Assembly: GCA_944382965.1 (NCBI GenBank)
Contig: CALWOA010000008.1
Location: 1 to 64,000, forward strand
Origin: an uncultured Oscillospiraceae bacterium
GTDB taxonomy: Bacteria; Bacillota; Clostridia; Oscillospirales; Oscillospiraceae
Direction of reading: 5' to 3'
DNA length: 64,000 bases
Both the position numbers and the translations under genes were made by a program. The notes beneath the pieces are model-generated. The model saw only the letters and a list, made by a program, of their open reading frames with translations, was not told where the DNA came from and did not search any database. Positions 42,117-50,951 of this stretch are shown here, in pieces; position 1 is the first letter of the stretch, and the number at the start of each line of letters is the position of its first letter.

Positions 42117-43573
42117 CTGCGTTTCCTCCGGAACCAAATGAGAATGCCAACTACCAGATAGGCAGCGGGAACCAAACCGATAAACAGCGTGGCCAGCAGC
42201 GAAGCAGTACTGCTGTCTATGGTCAGGTATTCTGTGCTCAGGGATTTGGCATGGATGGTAATGCTGCTGTCCTCACTCTGGCACAGATAATGGAGCATGT
42301 TCAGGAACAGATCCTGGTTTCCGCCGGAGACCATTTCGTTGGTCTGGGAATCCAGAAGGGCGGTGGAGGATACCCAAATCACGTCGCTGTAAATGCCGTC
42401 ATCCAGGGTTTCCGAAGCCAGTACCGCCAGAGCAAAGGGACCATCCTGGTCTCCTTCTTCCTTTTCATAGGTATTCAGGCCGTATCCGGCAGCTTTGGAG
42501 AAGGCGCTGTCCGAGGTGGTCAGAAGCTCTGTAACGGAAATGTTGTCCGGCAGATCCTGGCTCACCGTCAGACCCTGGGCGATGGGCAGCAGCACGGAAT
42601 ACCCGTTTTCCAGCAAGGGCGTCGTGACGGTATGGGTGTTGATTTCCGGCAGCAAATAGTAGGGTGTGCCCCAGACATAATGGGACTGGTCAGCTTCCAC
42701 CACAATTCCTTCGCTGGCGGTGATGCCGTAGTGAGCCATGATGGATTCCAGATTGGTTAGCTTACCGTCCTGCGGGGGATCGGACAGCAAAATCAGCTTG
42801 CCGCCGTTACCCAAATAGGTTTCGATTTTTGTTTTTTCCTCCAGGGAGATATCTCGCTGAGGGGCATAAATCAGCAGACAATCCGCGTCATCCGGTACCG
42901 CCTCCGCTGTCAGCAAGGAAAGTTCCTGGGTTTGCATGTTTTCCTTTTCCACGGCGCTGGAGAAAGCAGCGGGCAGGGATTGTTCGCCATGACCTGTGAG
43001 CAGGTAGATCGTTGGCAGGTCTTCGCTGGTGACATAGTCAATGGCACTGGTGATTTCACTTTCTCCGCAGAAGCTCCAGTTTTCTTCCCCGTAGTAATAG
43101 TAGGCTTCATAGTCTACGACAAAAATATCGCTGTAGGGGATATACCGGGACTTGTCACCGCACTCCACAATCAGGCTGTTTTCCTGCAGGGAATCGGTAT
43201 AGGCTTGGGCGAAAGTGGGGTTTACATCAGGGTCTACTTTCTGAACCCGAATCTTGTCACTCAGGGCCTCATACTGGTCAAGCAAGGTACCAATGTAGTT
43301 TTCTTCATAGCCACTGCGCACCACCCAGTAGATGGTGACCTCCTGATCCAGCTCGCCTGCCAGAACCTCCGTCTGTTCGGATACGGTGAAAATCTGACCG
43401 GAGGTGGTGTCAAACTGGGTAAGGCCGGCAGGCAGCGCCCCAATGAGCAAGTTGGCAGTAATGGCGATTGCCAGAACAATGGCGGTTGCCGCTACGCTAT
43501 AGCCGCCGATTCGGAAGGAGCGGGTTTGGAAAGATGCTTTCAGTTTATGCATCCATTTTCTCAGATGGTTCAT
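42113..43573 (-). CDS. GldG-like ABC transporter substrate/accessory protein
   Basis: The 486-residue protein has an N-terminal membrane helix (about 25-48), a large extracytoplasmic GldG-type domain with TIYLLTGHGEQSLP and NGGKLILLSDPP, and a C-terminal helix followed by RRKRR. In Bacteroidetes GldG works with GldF and GldA in gliding, but in Firmicutes the same family is a transporter of unknown substrate. It overlaps both neighbours by four bases. Confidence 0.85.
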   Translation of the reverse strand: MNHLRKWMHKLKASFQTRSFRIGGYSVAATAIVLAIAITANLLIGALPAGLTQFDTTSGQIFTVSEQTEVLAGELDQEVTIYWVVRSGYEENYIGTLLDQYEALSDKIRVQKVDPDVNPTFAQAYTDSLQENSLIVECGDKSRYIPYSDIFVVDYEAYYYYGEENWSFCGESEITSAIDYVTSEDLPTIYLLTGHGEQSLPAAFSSAVEKENMQTQELSLLTAEAVPDDADCLLIYAPQRDISLEEKTKIETYLGNGGKLILLSDPPQDGKLTNLESIMAHYGITASEGIVVEADQSHYVWGTPYYLLPEINTHTVTTPLLENGYSVLLPIAQGLTVSQDLPDNISVTELLTTSDSAFSKAAGYGLNTYEKEEGDQDGPFALAVLASETLDDGIYSDVIWVSSTALLDSQTNEMVSGGNQDLFLNMLHYLCQSEDSSITIHAKSLSTEYLTIDSSTASLLATLFIGLVPAAYLVVGILIWFRRKRR

Positions 43574-44436
43574 TCACTCCACCTCCGCTTCTCCATGGAC
43601 TGAACACTGAGGAACAGGAAAACGCCTGCCACAGACAGGAAAAATACCACACATCGCAGGTCAAACACACCGTCGATGAGGACATAGAACCACTCGAATA
43701 GCGACAGTTTTTCCATAATGGCGGGGAACAGCCCTTCAAAGGCGGAAGAATCAAAGGCATAGGCAACCATGGTTCCTCCTGCCAGTACTGCCGCGCACAT
43801 CAGCGATGCAAAGCCGTTTTTGGTCATTAAATATACGATGCCGCTGATGATCAGGGCGCAAAGAACCAGCATGGACAAAGAACCAAAGGCAGTGACAGAT
43901 GCCATGGAAGCCAGATCTGCAATGAAGTAATCCACCAGCATCACCACAAAGCACAGCCCTGCCGCTACTGCCTGACTTTCCGTAATGGAGGAAATGTACA
44001 TCCCCACAGCAATCAGCGCCGCACCCAGACAGAAGAAACCAGCGATGGAGCTGAAAGCGGCGGCCAGATTCATGTTGCCGTAAGCTGTCAGGATAATGGG
44101 ATACAGGCTGATGATCGCCAAAGGAATCAAAAACATGGTCAGAAGCGCCAGGTACTTTCCCAGTACTACCTGGGTCATGGACAGGGGCAGAGAGTAGAGC
44201 AGCTGGTCGGTTTTCTGCCGCCGTTCCTCCGCCAAAACCCGCATGGTCAAAATGGGCACGATAATCAAAAATACAAAGCTCATGCTGCCCAATACATATT
44301 CAAAGTTGGTGGTTGCTGATTGCAGGTTGTACACCATGGTATAGATTCCGGCAAACAGCAGCAAAAAGGCGCCGAACACATATCCGCTCAGATTGGTGAA
44401 GCAGGACGACAGTTCATGCCGCAAAACCGCTTTCAT
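43570..44436 (-). CDS. GldF-like ABC-2 permease
   Basis: The 288-residue membrane protein has about six hydrophobic segments and the family start MKAVLRHELSSCFTNLSGYVFGAF. RQKTDQLLYSLPLSMTQVVLGKYLALL is a typical ABC-2 loop. It overlaps the ATPase and the GldG-like gene by four bases, so the four genes form one tightly coupled unit. Substrate is unknown. Confidence 0.87.
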   Translation of the reverse strand: MKAVLRHELSSCFTNLSGYVFGAFLLLFAGIYTMVYNLQSATTNFEYVLGSMSFVFLIIVPILTMRVLAEERRQKTDQLLYSLPLSMTQVVLGKYLALLTMFLIPLAIISLYPIILTAYGNMNLAAAFSSIAGFFCLGAALIAVGMYISSITESQAVAAGLCFVVMLVDYFIADLASMASVTAFGSLSMLVLCALIISGIVYLMTKNGFASLMCAAVLAGGTMVAYAFDSSAFEGLFPAIMEKLSLFEWFYVLIDGVFDLRCVVFFLSVAGVFLFLSVQSMEKRRWSE

Positions 44437-45389
44437 TTGGCAGGTTCCTCCTTTTCTTCCTGAGTCAGTTCCAGGAAAATATCTTCCAGGCTGGCCTTAG
44501 CCACAGACATCTGCAAAATGGGGCAGTTTGCCCGACTGAAGGCGAAAAACAGATCCCGGCAGGCTTTCCGGTCGTCATGGCCTTCCAGCTCTACCTGCAC
44601 CTGGCAGCAGCCATCATCCATAGGCTTGGTGTGAATTCCTACCAGACCGGAAATATCCTGCAGAATGCCACGGATATTTTTCTCCGGGGCCTCTGCCACC
44701 AGATTTACCGTGGCGGTGCCGGCAAACAGCCGCTCCAGGTTTTCCGGACTGTCGCAGGCCACCAATTTGCCTTTGGAGATGATGAGGATGGTCTGGCACA
44801 CGGCCTGTACTTCCGACAGAATGTGACTGGACAAAATCACCGTGTGGTCTTTTCCCAACTGCTGGATCAGCTCCCGGATCTCTGTAATCTGTCGGGGGTC
44901 CAGACCCACCGTTGGCTCGTCCAGAATAATGACTTCCGGATCTCCCAGAATGGCCTGGGCGATGCCCACCCGCTGCTTGTAGCCCTTGGACAGGTTCTTA
45001 ATCAGCCGGTCGGCAACATCCTGAATCTGGGTGACCGCCATAACATGGGAAAGCTGATTGGGAATGTCGGATTCGCGGATGCCCTTTGCCCGGGCCACAA
45101 AGGTCAGATATTCCCGAGGGGTCCGGTCAAGATACAGCGGCGGCTGCTCCGGAAGATAGCCAATCAGCTTTTTTGCCTGCTGGGCCTCTTCAAAAATGTC
45201 GAAACCGCCGATGCGAACCTGCCCGGATGTGGCGGCCAGACATCCGGTCATGATGTTCATGGTTGTGGATTTTCCCGCACCGTTTGGCCCCAGAAATCCG
45301 TAAATCTGCCCTTTTTCGATGTGAAAGGACAGATCCCATACTGCGGTATGATTGCCATAGCGCTTGCACAGATGGTTTACTTCAATCAA
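44433..45389 (-). CDS. ABC transporter ATPase of the Gld-type system
   Basis: The 318-residue ATPase has Walker A GPNGAGKS, the signature LSKGYKQRVGIAQ, Walker B VIILDEPT and the switch histidine in SSHI. A C-terminal extension of about 100 residues is typical for GldA/CcmA-like ATPases. The start is TTG at 45389, seven bases after AAAGGAGG; the frame is open upstream but no ribosome site supports a longer form. It is the first gene of the four-gene operon. Confidence 0.92.
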   Translation of the reverse strand: MIEVNHLCKRYGNHTAVWDLSFHIEKGQIYGFLGPNGAGKSTTMNIMTGCLAATSGQVRIGGFDIFEEAQQAKKLIGYLPEQPPLYLDRTPREYLTFVARAKGIRESDIPNQLSHVMAVTQIQDVADRLIKNLSKGYKQRVGIAQAILGDPEVIILDEPTVGLDPRQITEIRELIQQLGKDHTVILSSHILSEVQAVCQTILIISKGKLVACDSPENLERLFAGTATVNLVAEAPEKNIRGILQDISGLVGIHTKPMDDGCCQVQVELEGHDDRKACRDLFFAFSRANCPILQMSVAKASLEDIFLELTQEEKEEPAK

Positions 45390-45487
45390 GACAATTCCTC
45401 CTTTTCTGCTGCGAACCATTGTAGCCGTCCAGGCTGAATTGTCCCTGAAAAAAGGAGGGCAGAATGTGAAAGAATTGTAAATTCCCA

Positions 45488-45532
45488 CCCAAACAAAAAA
45501 TTGGGCCGCATCTTCCGGAAGATGCGGCCCAA
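45488..45532 (-). terminator. Terminator of the two-component operon
   Basis: A 32-base perfect palindrome (45501-45532; arms TTGGGCCGCATCTTCC and its complement) is followed on the minus strand by TTTTTTGTTT. It lies 18 bases after the kinase stop. Confidence 0.92.
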
Positions 45533-45550
45533 TGGCGGCTATTTTCGGCA

Positions 45551-46762
45551 TTATGAACCGGAAACCGGCAGCTGAATGAAAAAGGTGTTGATACCGTCTT
45601 CGCTTTCGGCCCAGATTTTTCCTTTGTGGGACAGAACGATGCTTTGGGCAATGGACAGTCCCAGACCGTAGCTGCCGTCCCGGCTTCTGGCTTTGTCCAC
45701 ACGGTAAAAACGCTTGAAGATATTTTGTAAATCTTCCGGAGAAATTTCCTGCCCAGGGCTGGCAACGGAAAGCAGACAGTGACCACCATGGCGAATCAGC
45801 TTGACCCAGATGCGACCTTCCGGTGCGGAATATTTCATGGCGTTGTCCAACAGAATTCCCAATACCTGCCGCAGATGGGAAGCGCTGGCCTTCAGGGTGA
45901 TGCCTTTTTCTATTGCGGTGGACAGGGTCAATCCCTTTTCAAAGTACATTGGTTCAAAGGGTAAAACCGCATCCTCCACCAGCTGGCTCAGGTCCACCGG
46001 GGCAAAATTGGTACTTACTGAACCATTGTCTACCCGGGTAAGCTCCAGCAATCCTTCCACCAGCCCCCGCATCTGGTGGGACATGGTCAGAATGCTGGAA
46101 GAGAACTGCTGCTTGGCGCTATCGTCTTGGGCTGGGTCCTGGAGCAGCTCCGCATTGGTCAGGATTACCGCCAAGGGCGTTTTTAGTTCATGGGAAGCAT
46201 CTGCCACAAATTGTTGCTGCTGCTTCCAGGCTTTTTCCACAGGCTTGACCGCCCAGCGGGCAAGCATAATGCTGATGCACAGAAAGATTCCCATGCTGGC
46301 AAGCCCAATCAATACACAGACCTGGGTCAAATGCCGGATGGCGGAGCGCTCACTGGACATATCCGCAAACACCAGCCATTGTCCGCTGACACCCATGGAC
46401 TTGCTGAAGCGCAAATTGTATTCTTTCAGAATGCCCATTTGTTCGTCCTGTTCCAACGCTGCCCGGGTGATTCTCAGTATGGTTTCCTCATCCGAAAGAT
46501 CATAATACCCGCCGCTGGTGGCAATCAGCTGCCCCCGAAATCCAATGAGTACCGTAAAATAGGGAAGCCGCACCTCCTGGGAAATGTCCCCCAGATTCCG
46601 CTGCTGGGTTGGGTTGGCAGAGATAGAACGCAGGGTGCGAATGCTCTGTTCTTCCAGACTTTTGCTCATGTAATGGATGACCATGCCGAATACCATGCTG
46701 AGCATGATCGTCACAATAGCCATTACAATGCAGACAAACTTGATCCGCAGCTTTCTCAGCAT
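45551..46762 (-). CDS. Membrane sensor histidine kinase
   Basis: The 403-residue kinase has membrane segments near 10-30 and 145-165, an extracytoplasmic loop of about 110 residues, and a HAMP-like linker. The phosphoacceptor lies in FVADASHELKTPLAVI. The ATPase domain has LLDNAMKYSAPEG, then FKRFYRVDKARSRDGSYGLGLSI. It overlaps the response regulator gene by 7 bases and is its obvious partner. The signal is unknown, and the adjacent Gld-type ABC operon may be a target. Confidence 0.92.
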   Translation of the reverse strand: MLRKLRIKFVCIVMAIVTIMLSMVFGMVIHYMSKSLEEQSIRTLRSISANPTQQRNLGDISQEVRLPYFTVLIGFRGQLIATSGGYYDLSDEETILRITRAALEQDEQMGILKEYNLRFSKSMGVSGQWLVFADMSSERSAIRHLTQVCVLIGLASMGIFLCISIMLARWAVKPVEKAWKQQQQFVADASHELKTPLAVILTNAELLQDPAQDDSAKQQFSSSILTMSHQMRGLVEGLLELTRVDNGSVSTNFAPVDLSQLVEDAVLPFEPMYFEKGLTLSTAIEKGITLKASASHLRQVLGILLDNAMKYSAPEGRIWVKLIRHGGHCLLSVASPGQEISPEDLQNIFKRFYRVDKARSRDGSYGLGLSIAQSIVLSHKGKIWAESEDGINTFFIQLPVSGS

Positions 46763-47433
46763 GCTTCATCCACCTCCAGATGATAGCCCAGTCTGCGGAT
46801 AGCCTGAATGCGGACATTGGAGCCGATGCTTTGCAGCTTCTTGCGCAAAAAACCCACATACACTTCCACATGATTTTCCACGGCGTTGGAGTCAAATCCC
46901 CAGACTTTGGCAAGGATGACTTCCTTGGGCAAAATCTGGTTTTGCGACTGCATCAGAAACCGCATTACATCAAATTCCCGGGCGGAGAGCTGAAGCCGTT
47001 TTTCTCCGCATACCAGCATACCGGTGGACAGTTCCAGGGCAGTGTTGCCGCATACCAGCTCGTCCACCTGGTTGCCCTGGCGGCGCAGCAGAGCATTGAT
47101 GCAGGCCAGAAGTTCCCGGGAGTCAAAGGGCTTTGTCAGATAATAGTCCGCTCCGGCGTTCAGCCCATCAATTCGGTCTTCCAGGCCGGACTTGGCGGTG
47201 AGCATCAGAATCGGCGTGGCACAGCGTTTGGCCCGGACTTGTCGGGCTACCTGGTAGCCGTCCATTCCCGGCATCATCACGTCCAGAATCAGCAGATCGT
47301 ATACTCCGGTTTGGGCGTATTCGGCGCCGGTTATCCCATCATATACCGCTTCCACGGAAAAGCCCTTGGATTCCAGCAGGGCTTTCAGGGAATCTGCCAG
47401 CAATTTTTCGTCTTCAATAATCAAAACTTTCAT
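46756..47433 (-). CDS. OmpR-family response regulator
   Basis: The 225-residue protein has a receiver domain with Asp51 (LLILDVMMPGMDGYQ), the conserved TKPFDS lysine, and a C-terminal winged helix with VEVYVGFLRKKLQSIGSNVRIQ and RRLGYHLEV. It is the first gene of the pair with the kinase. A perfect 12-base palindrome CTACTATAGTAG (47462-47473) lies 28 bases upstream and may be a self-binding site. Confidence 0.92.
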   Translation of the reverse strand: MKVLIIEDEKLLADSLKALLESKGFSVEAVYDGITGAEYAQTGVYDLLILDVMMPGMDGYQVARQVRAKRCATPILMLTAKSGLEDRIDGLNAGADYYLTKPFDSRELLACINALLRRQGNQVDELVCGNTALELSTGMLVCGEKRLQLSAREFDVMRFLMQSQNQILPKEVILAKVWGFDSNAVENHVEVYVGFLRKKLQSIGSNVRIQAIRRLGYHLEVDEAC

Positions 47434-47533
47434 GGTAATGCCTCTTTTCCCATTCTTAGTACTACTATAGTAGGACAGAAAGCTGAATGCAACCTGAAAA
47501 AACGGGTGTTCACAGTAAATTTACGAAATGACA

Positions 47534-47568
47534 GAAAAACCGTCCCACTCCGCAACGGCATGGGACGG
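47534..47568 (-). terminator. Terminator of plsY
   Basis: On the minus strand CCGTCCCA pairs with TGGGACGG around 13 bases, followed by TTTTTCTG. It is 11 bases after the plsY stop. Confidence 0.85.
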
Positions 47569-47578
47569 CATTACAAGA

Positions 47579-48199
47579 TTAATTTTTCCGGGACATCCGG
47601 TGATCTCCCCGGACGGTGCTGCGCAGACCGATTTCCTTGCCGGTGGCGATGCGGACAATGTTTTCCCAGTGTCGGTACAGCATCACCAGGGAGGCTGTAC
47701 AGAGAATGGCGGTCAGCACCAGATCGTGGGTGGAAAGACCCATGTAAAGCGGCACCACCCCAATGGTGCCCAGGGCACCTACGGAAATGTAGTCGGTAAT
47801 CAGGGTTGCCAGAATCACAACTGCGGCCACCAGCAGCGCCAGCTTCCAGTTCAGGGCCAAAGCCAGACCAAAGTAGGAAGCCAACCCCTTGCCGCCCCGG
47901 AACTTCAGATAGAAGGGGAAAATATGCCCGATCACGCAGGCCACGCCGGCGCAGGCGCCGACATAAACCAAATCCGGGAACAGCCATCGGGCCAGGCAGA
48001 CAGCCAGCACACATTTGAGAATGTCATGCAACGCCACAGCGATTCCGGCTTTCCAGCCCAGCAGGACGGTGGCATTGGAAGCCCCCAGATTGCCGCTGCC
48101 GGAAGTGCGAATGTCGGTTTTCCGCACTTTGCCGATATAGTAAGCCATACTGGAGCAGCCCAGCAGATATCCCATCAGGATGGATACAGCATATGCCAT
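47579..48199 (-). CDS. plsY: Acyl-phosphate:glycerol-3-phosphate acyltransferase
   Basis: PlsY makes lysophosphatidic acid from acyl phosphate and glycerol-3-phosphate in the membrane. The 206-residue protein has about five membrane segments and the conserved SGNLGASNATVLLG (phosphate loop), GHIFPFYLKFRGGKGLASYFG and the final STVRGD-like tail. The ATG at 48199 follows GGTGGGAGAATCT. It is monocistronic. A TATAAT (minus strand, 48230-48235) may be its -10 box with a weak -35. Confidence 0.92.
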   Translation of the reverse strand: MAYAVSILMGYLLGCSSMAYYIGKVRKTDIRTSGSGNLGASNATVLLGWKAGIAVALHDILKCVLAVCLARWLFPDLVYVGACAGVACVIGHIFPFYLKFRGGKGLASYFGLALALNWKLALLVAAVVILATLITDYISVGALGTIGVVPLYMGLSTHDLVLTAILCTASLVMLYRHWENIVRIATGKEIGLRSTVRGDHRMSRKN

Positions 48200-48282
48200 A
48201 GATTCTCCCACCTTTCCAATTATGCTTTCATTATACCGCAACATAAGGCCGATGGGAAGACGTTTTTTCTCCCAATTCCAGG

Positions 48283-48313
48283 AAAACCGGCCCCTGGTTT
48301 TGCCAGGAGCCGG
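48283..48313 (-). terminator. Terminator of the GntR-ABC operon
   Basis: On the minus strand CCGGCTCCTGG pairs with CCAGGGGCCGG around CAAAA, followed by TTTTCC. It lies just after the permease stop. Confidence 0.82.
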
Positions 48314-48318
48314 GACAG

Positions 48319-49143
48319 TTAATTCAGATTCAGTTTCCGGTTGACGAAGTGATACATCAAAACGTAACTTACCACGCCAATGACCAGGAACAGCGTCATC
48401 TGGGAGACAAGCAGATTGGAAAAAATGCCGTAGGGATCGGCGCTGCCGGTAATAGCAGGCAGATTGCCAAGGATTCCGATGGTACCACTGACCAGAGAAA
48501 TGCCCACATGGATGCCGTAGTAAACACCAATGGCAGCCAGAATCTTATGCTTCTGGGCAATGATGGAACCGATGGTCACAGAGAGCATCACAACCACAAT
48601 CTCGCAGACCATACCGCACAGACTGTTGGCCAGGAGCATCCACACATACCGGAGCTCTTCTTGCTGAAGCAGCAGCTTCAGCTTCTCCCAAATGCCGGGC
48701 ATCATATCCCACAGCATGGGGAAAAGTCCTTCCAGGGCGGAAAAGCCTACAATGCCAAAAACGATGAAGCTAACAATCAGTGCTGCGATTGCAATCACAG
48801 CGCCAATCAGGTTGGTGACCAGACTGGACAGCAGAATCTGGTGGGTCGTTACCGGCAGGGTGAAAGTCAGGTAACCCTCGTCGGTGAACCGGCTCTTATA
48901 GAACCGCCAGATTGTGAAAAATTCGATGCCTGTGGCGCAGACCACGATTCCAACGATGGCTGCAATCATGGACAGCACGCACAGCACAACACCCAGACCG
49001 GCTTGGGCATCCTGGTTGCTGAACGATACCAGGTAGCGCATGGCGCTGCCGCCCAGCAGTGCGGCACTCAGACTGATCAGGCACAGCAGGCCCAGTACAC
49101 CCCGGGCAGCCCGCCATTCGTGTTTTAGCAGTTTGGTAAACAT
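48319..49143 (-). CDS. ABC-2 type permease
   Basis: The 274-residue membrane protein has about six hydrophobic segments and a start MFTKLLKHEWRAARGVLGLL typical of ABC-2 permeases linked to YtrA-like regulators. It overlaps the ATPase gene by 19 bases. The substrate is unknown; YtrA-type systems in Bacilli respond to cell-wall antibiotics or take up small molecules. Confidence 0.85.
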   Translation of the reverse strand: MFTKLLKHEWRAARGVLGLLCLISLSAALLGGSAMRYLVSFSNQDAQAGLGVVLCVLSMIAAIVGIVVCATGIEFFTIWRFYKSRFTDEGYLTFTLPVTTHQILLSSLVTNLIGAVIAIAALIVSFIVFGIVGFSALEGLFPMLWDMMPGIWEKLKLLLQQEELRYVWMLLANSLCGMVCEIVVVMLSVTIGSIIAQKHKILAAIGVYYGIHVGISLVSGTIGILGNLPAITGSADPYGIFSNLLVSQMTLFLVIGVVSYVLMYHFVNRKLNLN

Positions 49144-49838
49144 TTGAACACCTCCCGGAATAGTTCATCCAGGGACTTACCGGTTTCTTCCCTGGTTTCA
49201 TCGGCGTTGCCGTAGCGAACCACCTTGCCCTGATTCAGGAAAACAAATTCGTCCAGAATCCGCTCCACATCGGCAATTAGATGGGTGGAGATCAGCACGG
49301 TGGCGGTAGGATCATAGTTGGTGATAATGGTATTGAGTACATAGTCCCGGGCTGCCGGGTCCACGCCACCGATGGGCTCATCCAGCAGGTACAGTTTGGC
49401 CCGCCGGGACATCACCAGCACCAGCTGTACTTTTTCCTGATTGCCTTTGGACAAGGCACGGAACCGAACGTCCAAGGCGATGCCTAGGGCGTGGAGCATC
49501 TGCTCCGCACGCTGGCGGTCAAAGTCTGCGTAGAAGTCCTGGAAAAAGTCCAGCAGTTCCCGAATCTTCCGCTGTTTGCTGAAGTAGGGACGGTCGGGTA
49601 GATAGGACACCAAAGATTTTGTCCCTGCACCCACGGATTCTCCGCAGACGCAGACACTGCCGGATGTAGGGGTGAGCAATCCCGCTGTCAGTTTAATCAG
49701 AGTGGTTTTACCGCTGCCGTTGGGGCCAAGCAGGCCTACAATCTTTCCCTGAGGCAGCTCCAGGTTTACACCGTCCAGCGCCAGGGTATGGTGATAGCGC
49801 ATGGTTAGACCGGTGGTTTGCAGTGCGTATGTCTGCAC
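49125..49838 (-). CDS. ABC transporter ATPase
   Basis: The 237-residue ATPase has Walker A GPNGSGKTT, a YtrB-like signature LSKGNQEKVQLVLVMSR, Walker B LYLLDEPIGGVD and ISTH. The start is GTG at 49838, nine bases after GGAGG; the frame runs nine codons upstream, but those overlap the ribosome site. It follows the gntR stop by one base, so the two are coupled. Confidence 0.88.
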   Translation of the reverse strand: MQTYALQTTGLTMRYHHTLALDGVNLELPQGKIVGLLGPNGSGKTTLIKLTAGLLTPTSGSVCVCGESVGAGTKSLVSYLPDRPYFSKQRKIRELLDFFQDFYADFDRQRAEQMLHALGIALDVRFRALSKGNQEKVQLVLVMSRRAKLYLLDEPIGGVDPAARDYVLNTIITNYDPTATVLISTHLIADVERILDEFVFLNQGKVVRYGNADETREETGKSLDELFREVFKCLPNC

Positions 49839-49839
49839 G

Positions 49840-50214
49840 TTATGATTCCTCCTTCTTTTCGGCAAACGACAGCAAAAGATTTGCTGCCTGTGTTGGCGTC
49901 AGGCCAAAGACCCGGAATTTCTCGATACATTCCCGAGCCAGTTCCTGCAGCGCTTCGTCCCGCATGGCGGACAGGACGCTTTGCTCCTGGGTGACGGTGC
50001 GGCCATTGGTGCCGCCGCCTACCAGAAGGCCCTCTCGTTCCAGCTCTGTCAACGCCCGCTGTACGGTGTTTGGGTTCACCTGAGCCTGGGCAGCCAGATC
50101 CCGAACGGAAAGAATTTTCTGTCCGGGGGACCATTCTCCTGTCAGAATGGCGCCCCGAATGGTTGCCATGATTTGCTGATACACCGGACGTTCTCCGGTA
50201 AATTTCCAGTTCAT
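49840..50214 (-). CDS. GntR-family regulator, YtrA type
   Basis: The 124-residue protein is a short GntR regulator: a winged helix (YQQIMATIRGAILTGEWSPGQKILSVRDLAAQAQVNPNTVQRALTELE spans residues 14-60) and a small helical C-terminus, as in YtrA. The ATG at 50214 lies five bases after AGGAGG. YtrA-type proteins repress their own operon, and a long palindrome upstream supports that here. Confidence 0.92.
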   Translation of the reverse strand: MNWKFTGERPVYQQIMATIRGAILTGEWSPGQKILSVRDLAAQAQVNPNTVQRALTELEREGLLVGGGTNGRTVTQEQSVLSAMRDEALQELARECIEKFRVFGLTPTQAANLLLSFAEKKEES

Positions 50215-50228
50215 AGGCACCTCCTTAT

Positions 50229-50262
50229 GTGTTACTGTATTACTACACTAATACAGTAACAC
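50229..50262. promoter_or_regulatory. GntR operator palindrome
   Basis: GTGTTACTGTATTA (50229-50242) and TAATACAGTAACAC (50249-50262) are perfect inverted repeats separated by 6 bases. The palindrome covers the -10 box of the gntR promoter, where a repressor would act. Confidence 0.9.
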
Positions 50263-50281
50263 AGTGAGAGAGAATTGTCAA
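50253..50281 (-). promoter_or_regulatory. Promoter of the gntR-ABC operon
   Basis: Read on the minus strand, TTGACA (50276-50281) and TACTGT (50253-50258) are 17 bases apart. The -10 box lies inside the operator palindrome. Confidence 0.8.
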
Positions 50282-50290
50282 TAAGAAAAT

Positions 50291-50327
50291 AAAAAAATTT
50301 GCCGCCGGGAGTATTCCCAGCGGCAAA
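50291..50327 (-). terminator. Terminator of the ccdA-tlpA operon
   Basis: On the minus strand TTTGCCGC pairs with GCGGCAAA and encloses GGGA/TCCC. TTTTTTT follows. It lies 16 bases after the thioredoxin-like gene. Confidence 0.9.
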
Positions 50328-50342
50328 AGCCATATTCGTCTT

Positions 50343-50933
50343 TTATCCCAGCAAAAGATCCACACCCTGCTGGAGCATGTCAGCAGTCAGCGCACCTTGG
50401 GCCCAGACTACAAAGTTGCCTTCCGCATCCAGGAAGTAGCTTACCGGCACCGCATTGACGCCATAAGCGGCAGCGGCATCCAGATCCGAGTCAAAATAAA
50501 TGGGGAAGGTATAGCCCTGTTCGTCAATAAACTTGGAGGCGGTTTCCACCGTCTCCTGGGAGCCGTCGGTCAGGTTTACCAGCACAAAGTGAATGTCCTC
50601 CCCATACTGGTCATAAAACTCCTGAAATTCCGGCATTTCGCTGATGCAAGGCCCGCACCAGCTGGCCCAGAAATTCAAAATCACCGGTTTGCCCCGGAAG
50701 TCTGACAACTTCACCGGATTGTTGTCCTTGTCATAAACCGTAAAATCCGGAGCTGGCTGAGCAGCGGCCTCGGTTTCGTCGCTGGTTGCCTGGGTAGATT
50801 GCGGAGCGGTAGCAAAACCGCCCAGGGAAACTTCTCCGCTGAGCCGGTTGTACAGAAGGTAAGCACCGGCGATTACCACGGCAAAGGCCAGCACAAAAAT
50901 CAGCAGCTTTAACAGTTTGTAGGTCTTTTCCAT
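50343..50933 (-). CDS. TlpA/ResA-like membrane-anchored thioredoxin
   Basis: The 196-residue protein has an N-terminal membrane helix (about 8-28), a Thr/Ala-rich linker, and a thioredoxin domain with NFWASWCGPC (Cys93, Cys96) and the cis-proline segment NAVPVSYFLD. It reduces disulfides outside the membrane. It lies 18 bases after the CcdA-like gene, which would supply electrons from the cytoplasm. Haem-biogenesis genes are not adjacent, so the targets may be other exported proteins. Confidence 0.9.
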   Translation of the reverse strand: MEKTYKLLKLLIFVLAFAVVIAGAYLLYNRLSGEVSLGGFATAPQSTQATSDETEAAAQPAPDFTVYDKDNNPVKLSDFRGKPVILNFWASWCGPCISEMPEFQEFYDQYGEDIHFVLVNLTDGSQETVETASKFIDEQGYTFPIYFDSDLDAAAAYGVNAVPVSYFLDAEGNFVVWAQGALTADMLQQGVDLLLG

Positions 50934-50951
50934 AGAGTCCTCCTTTGGCAG

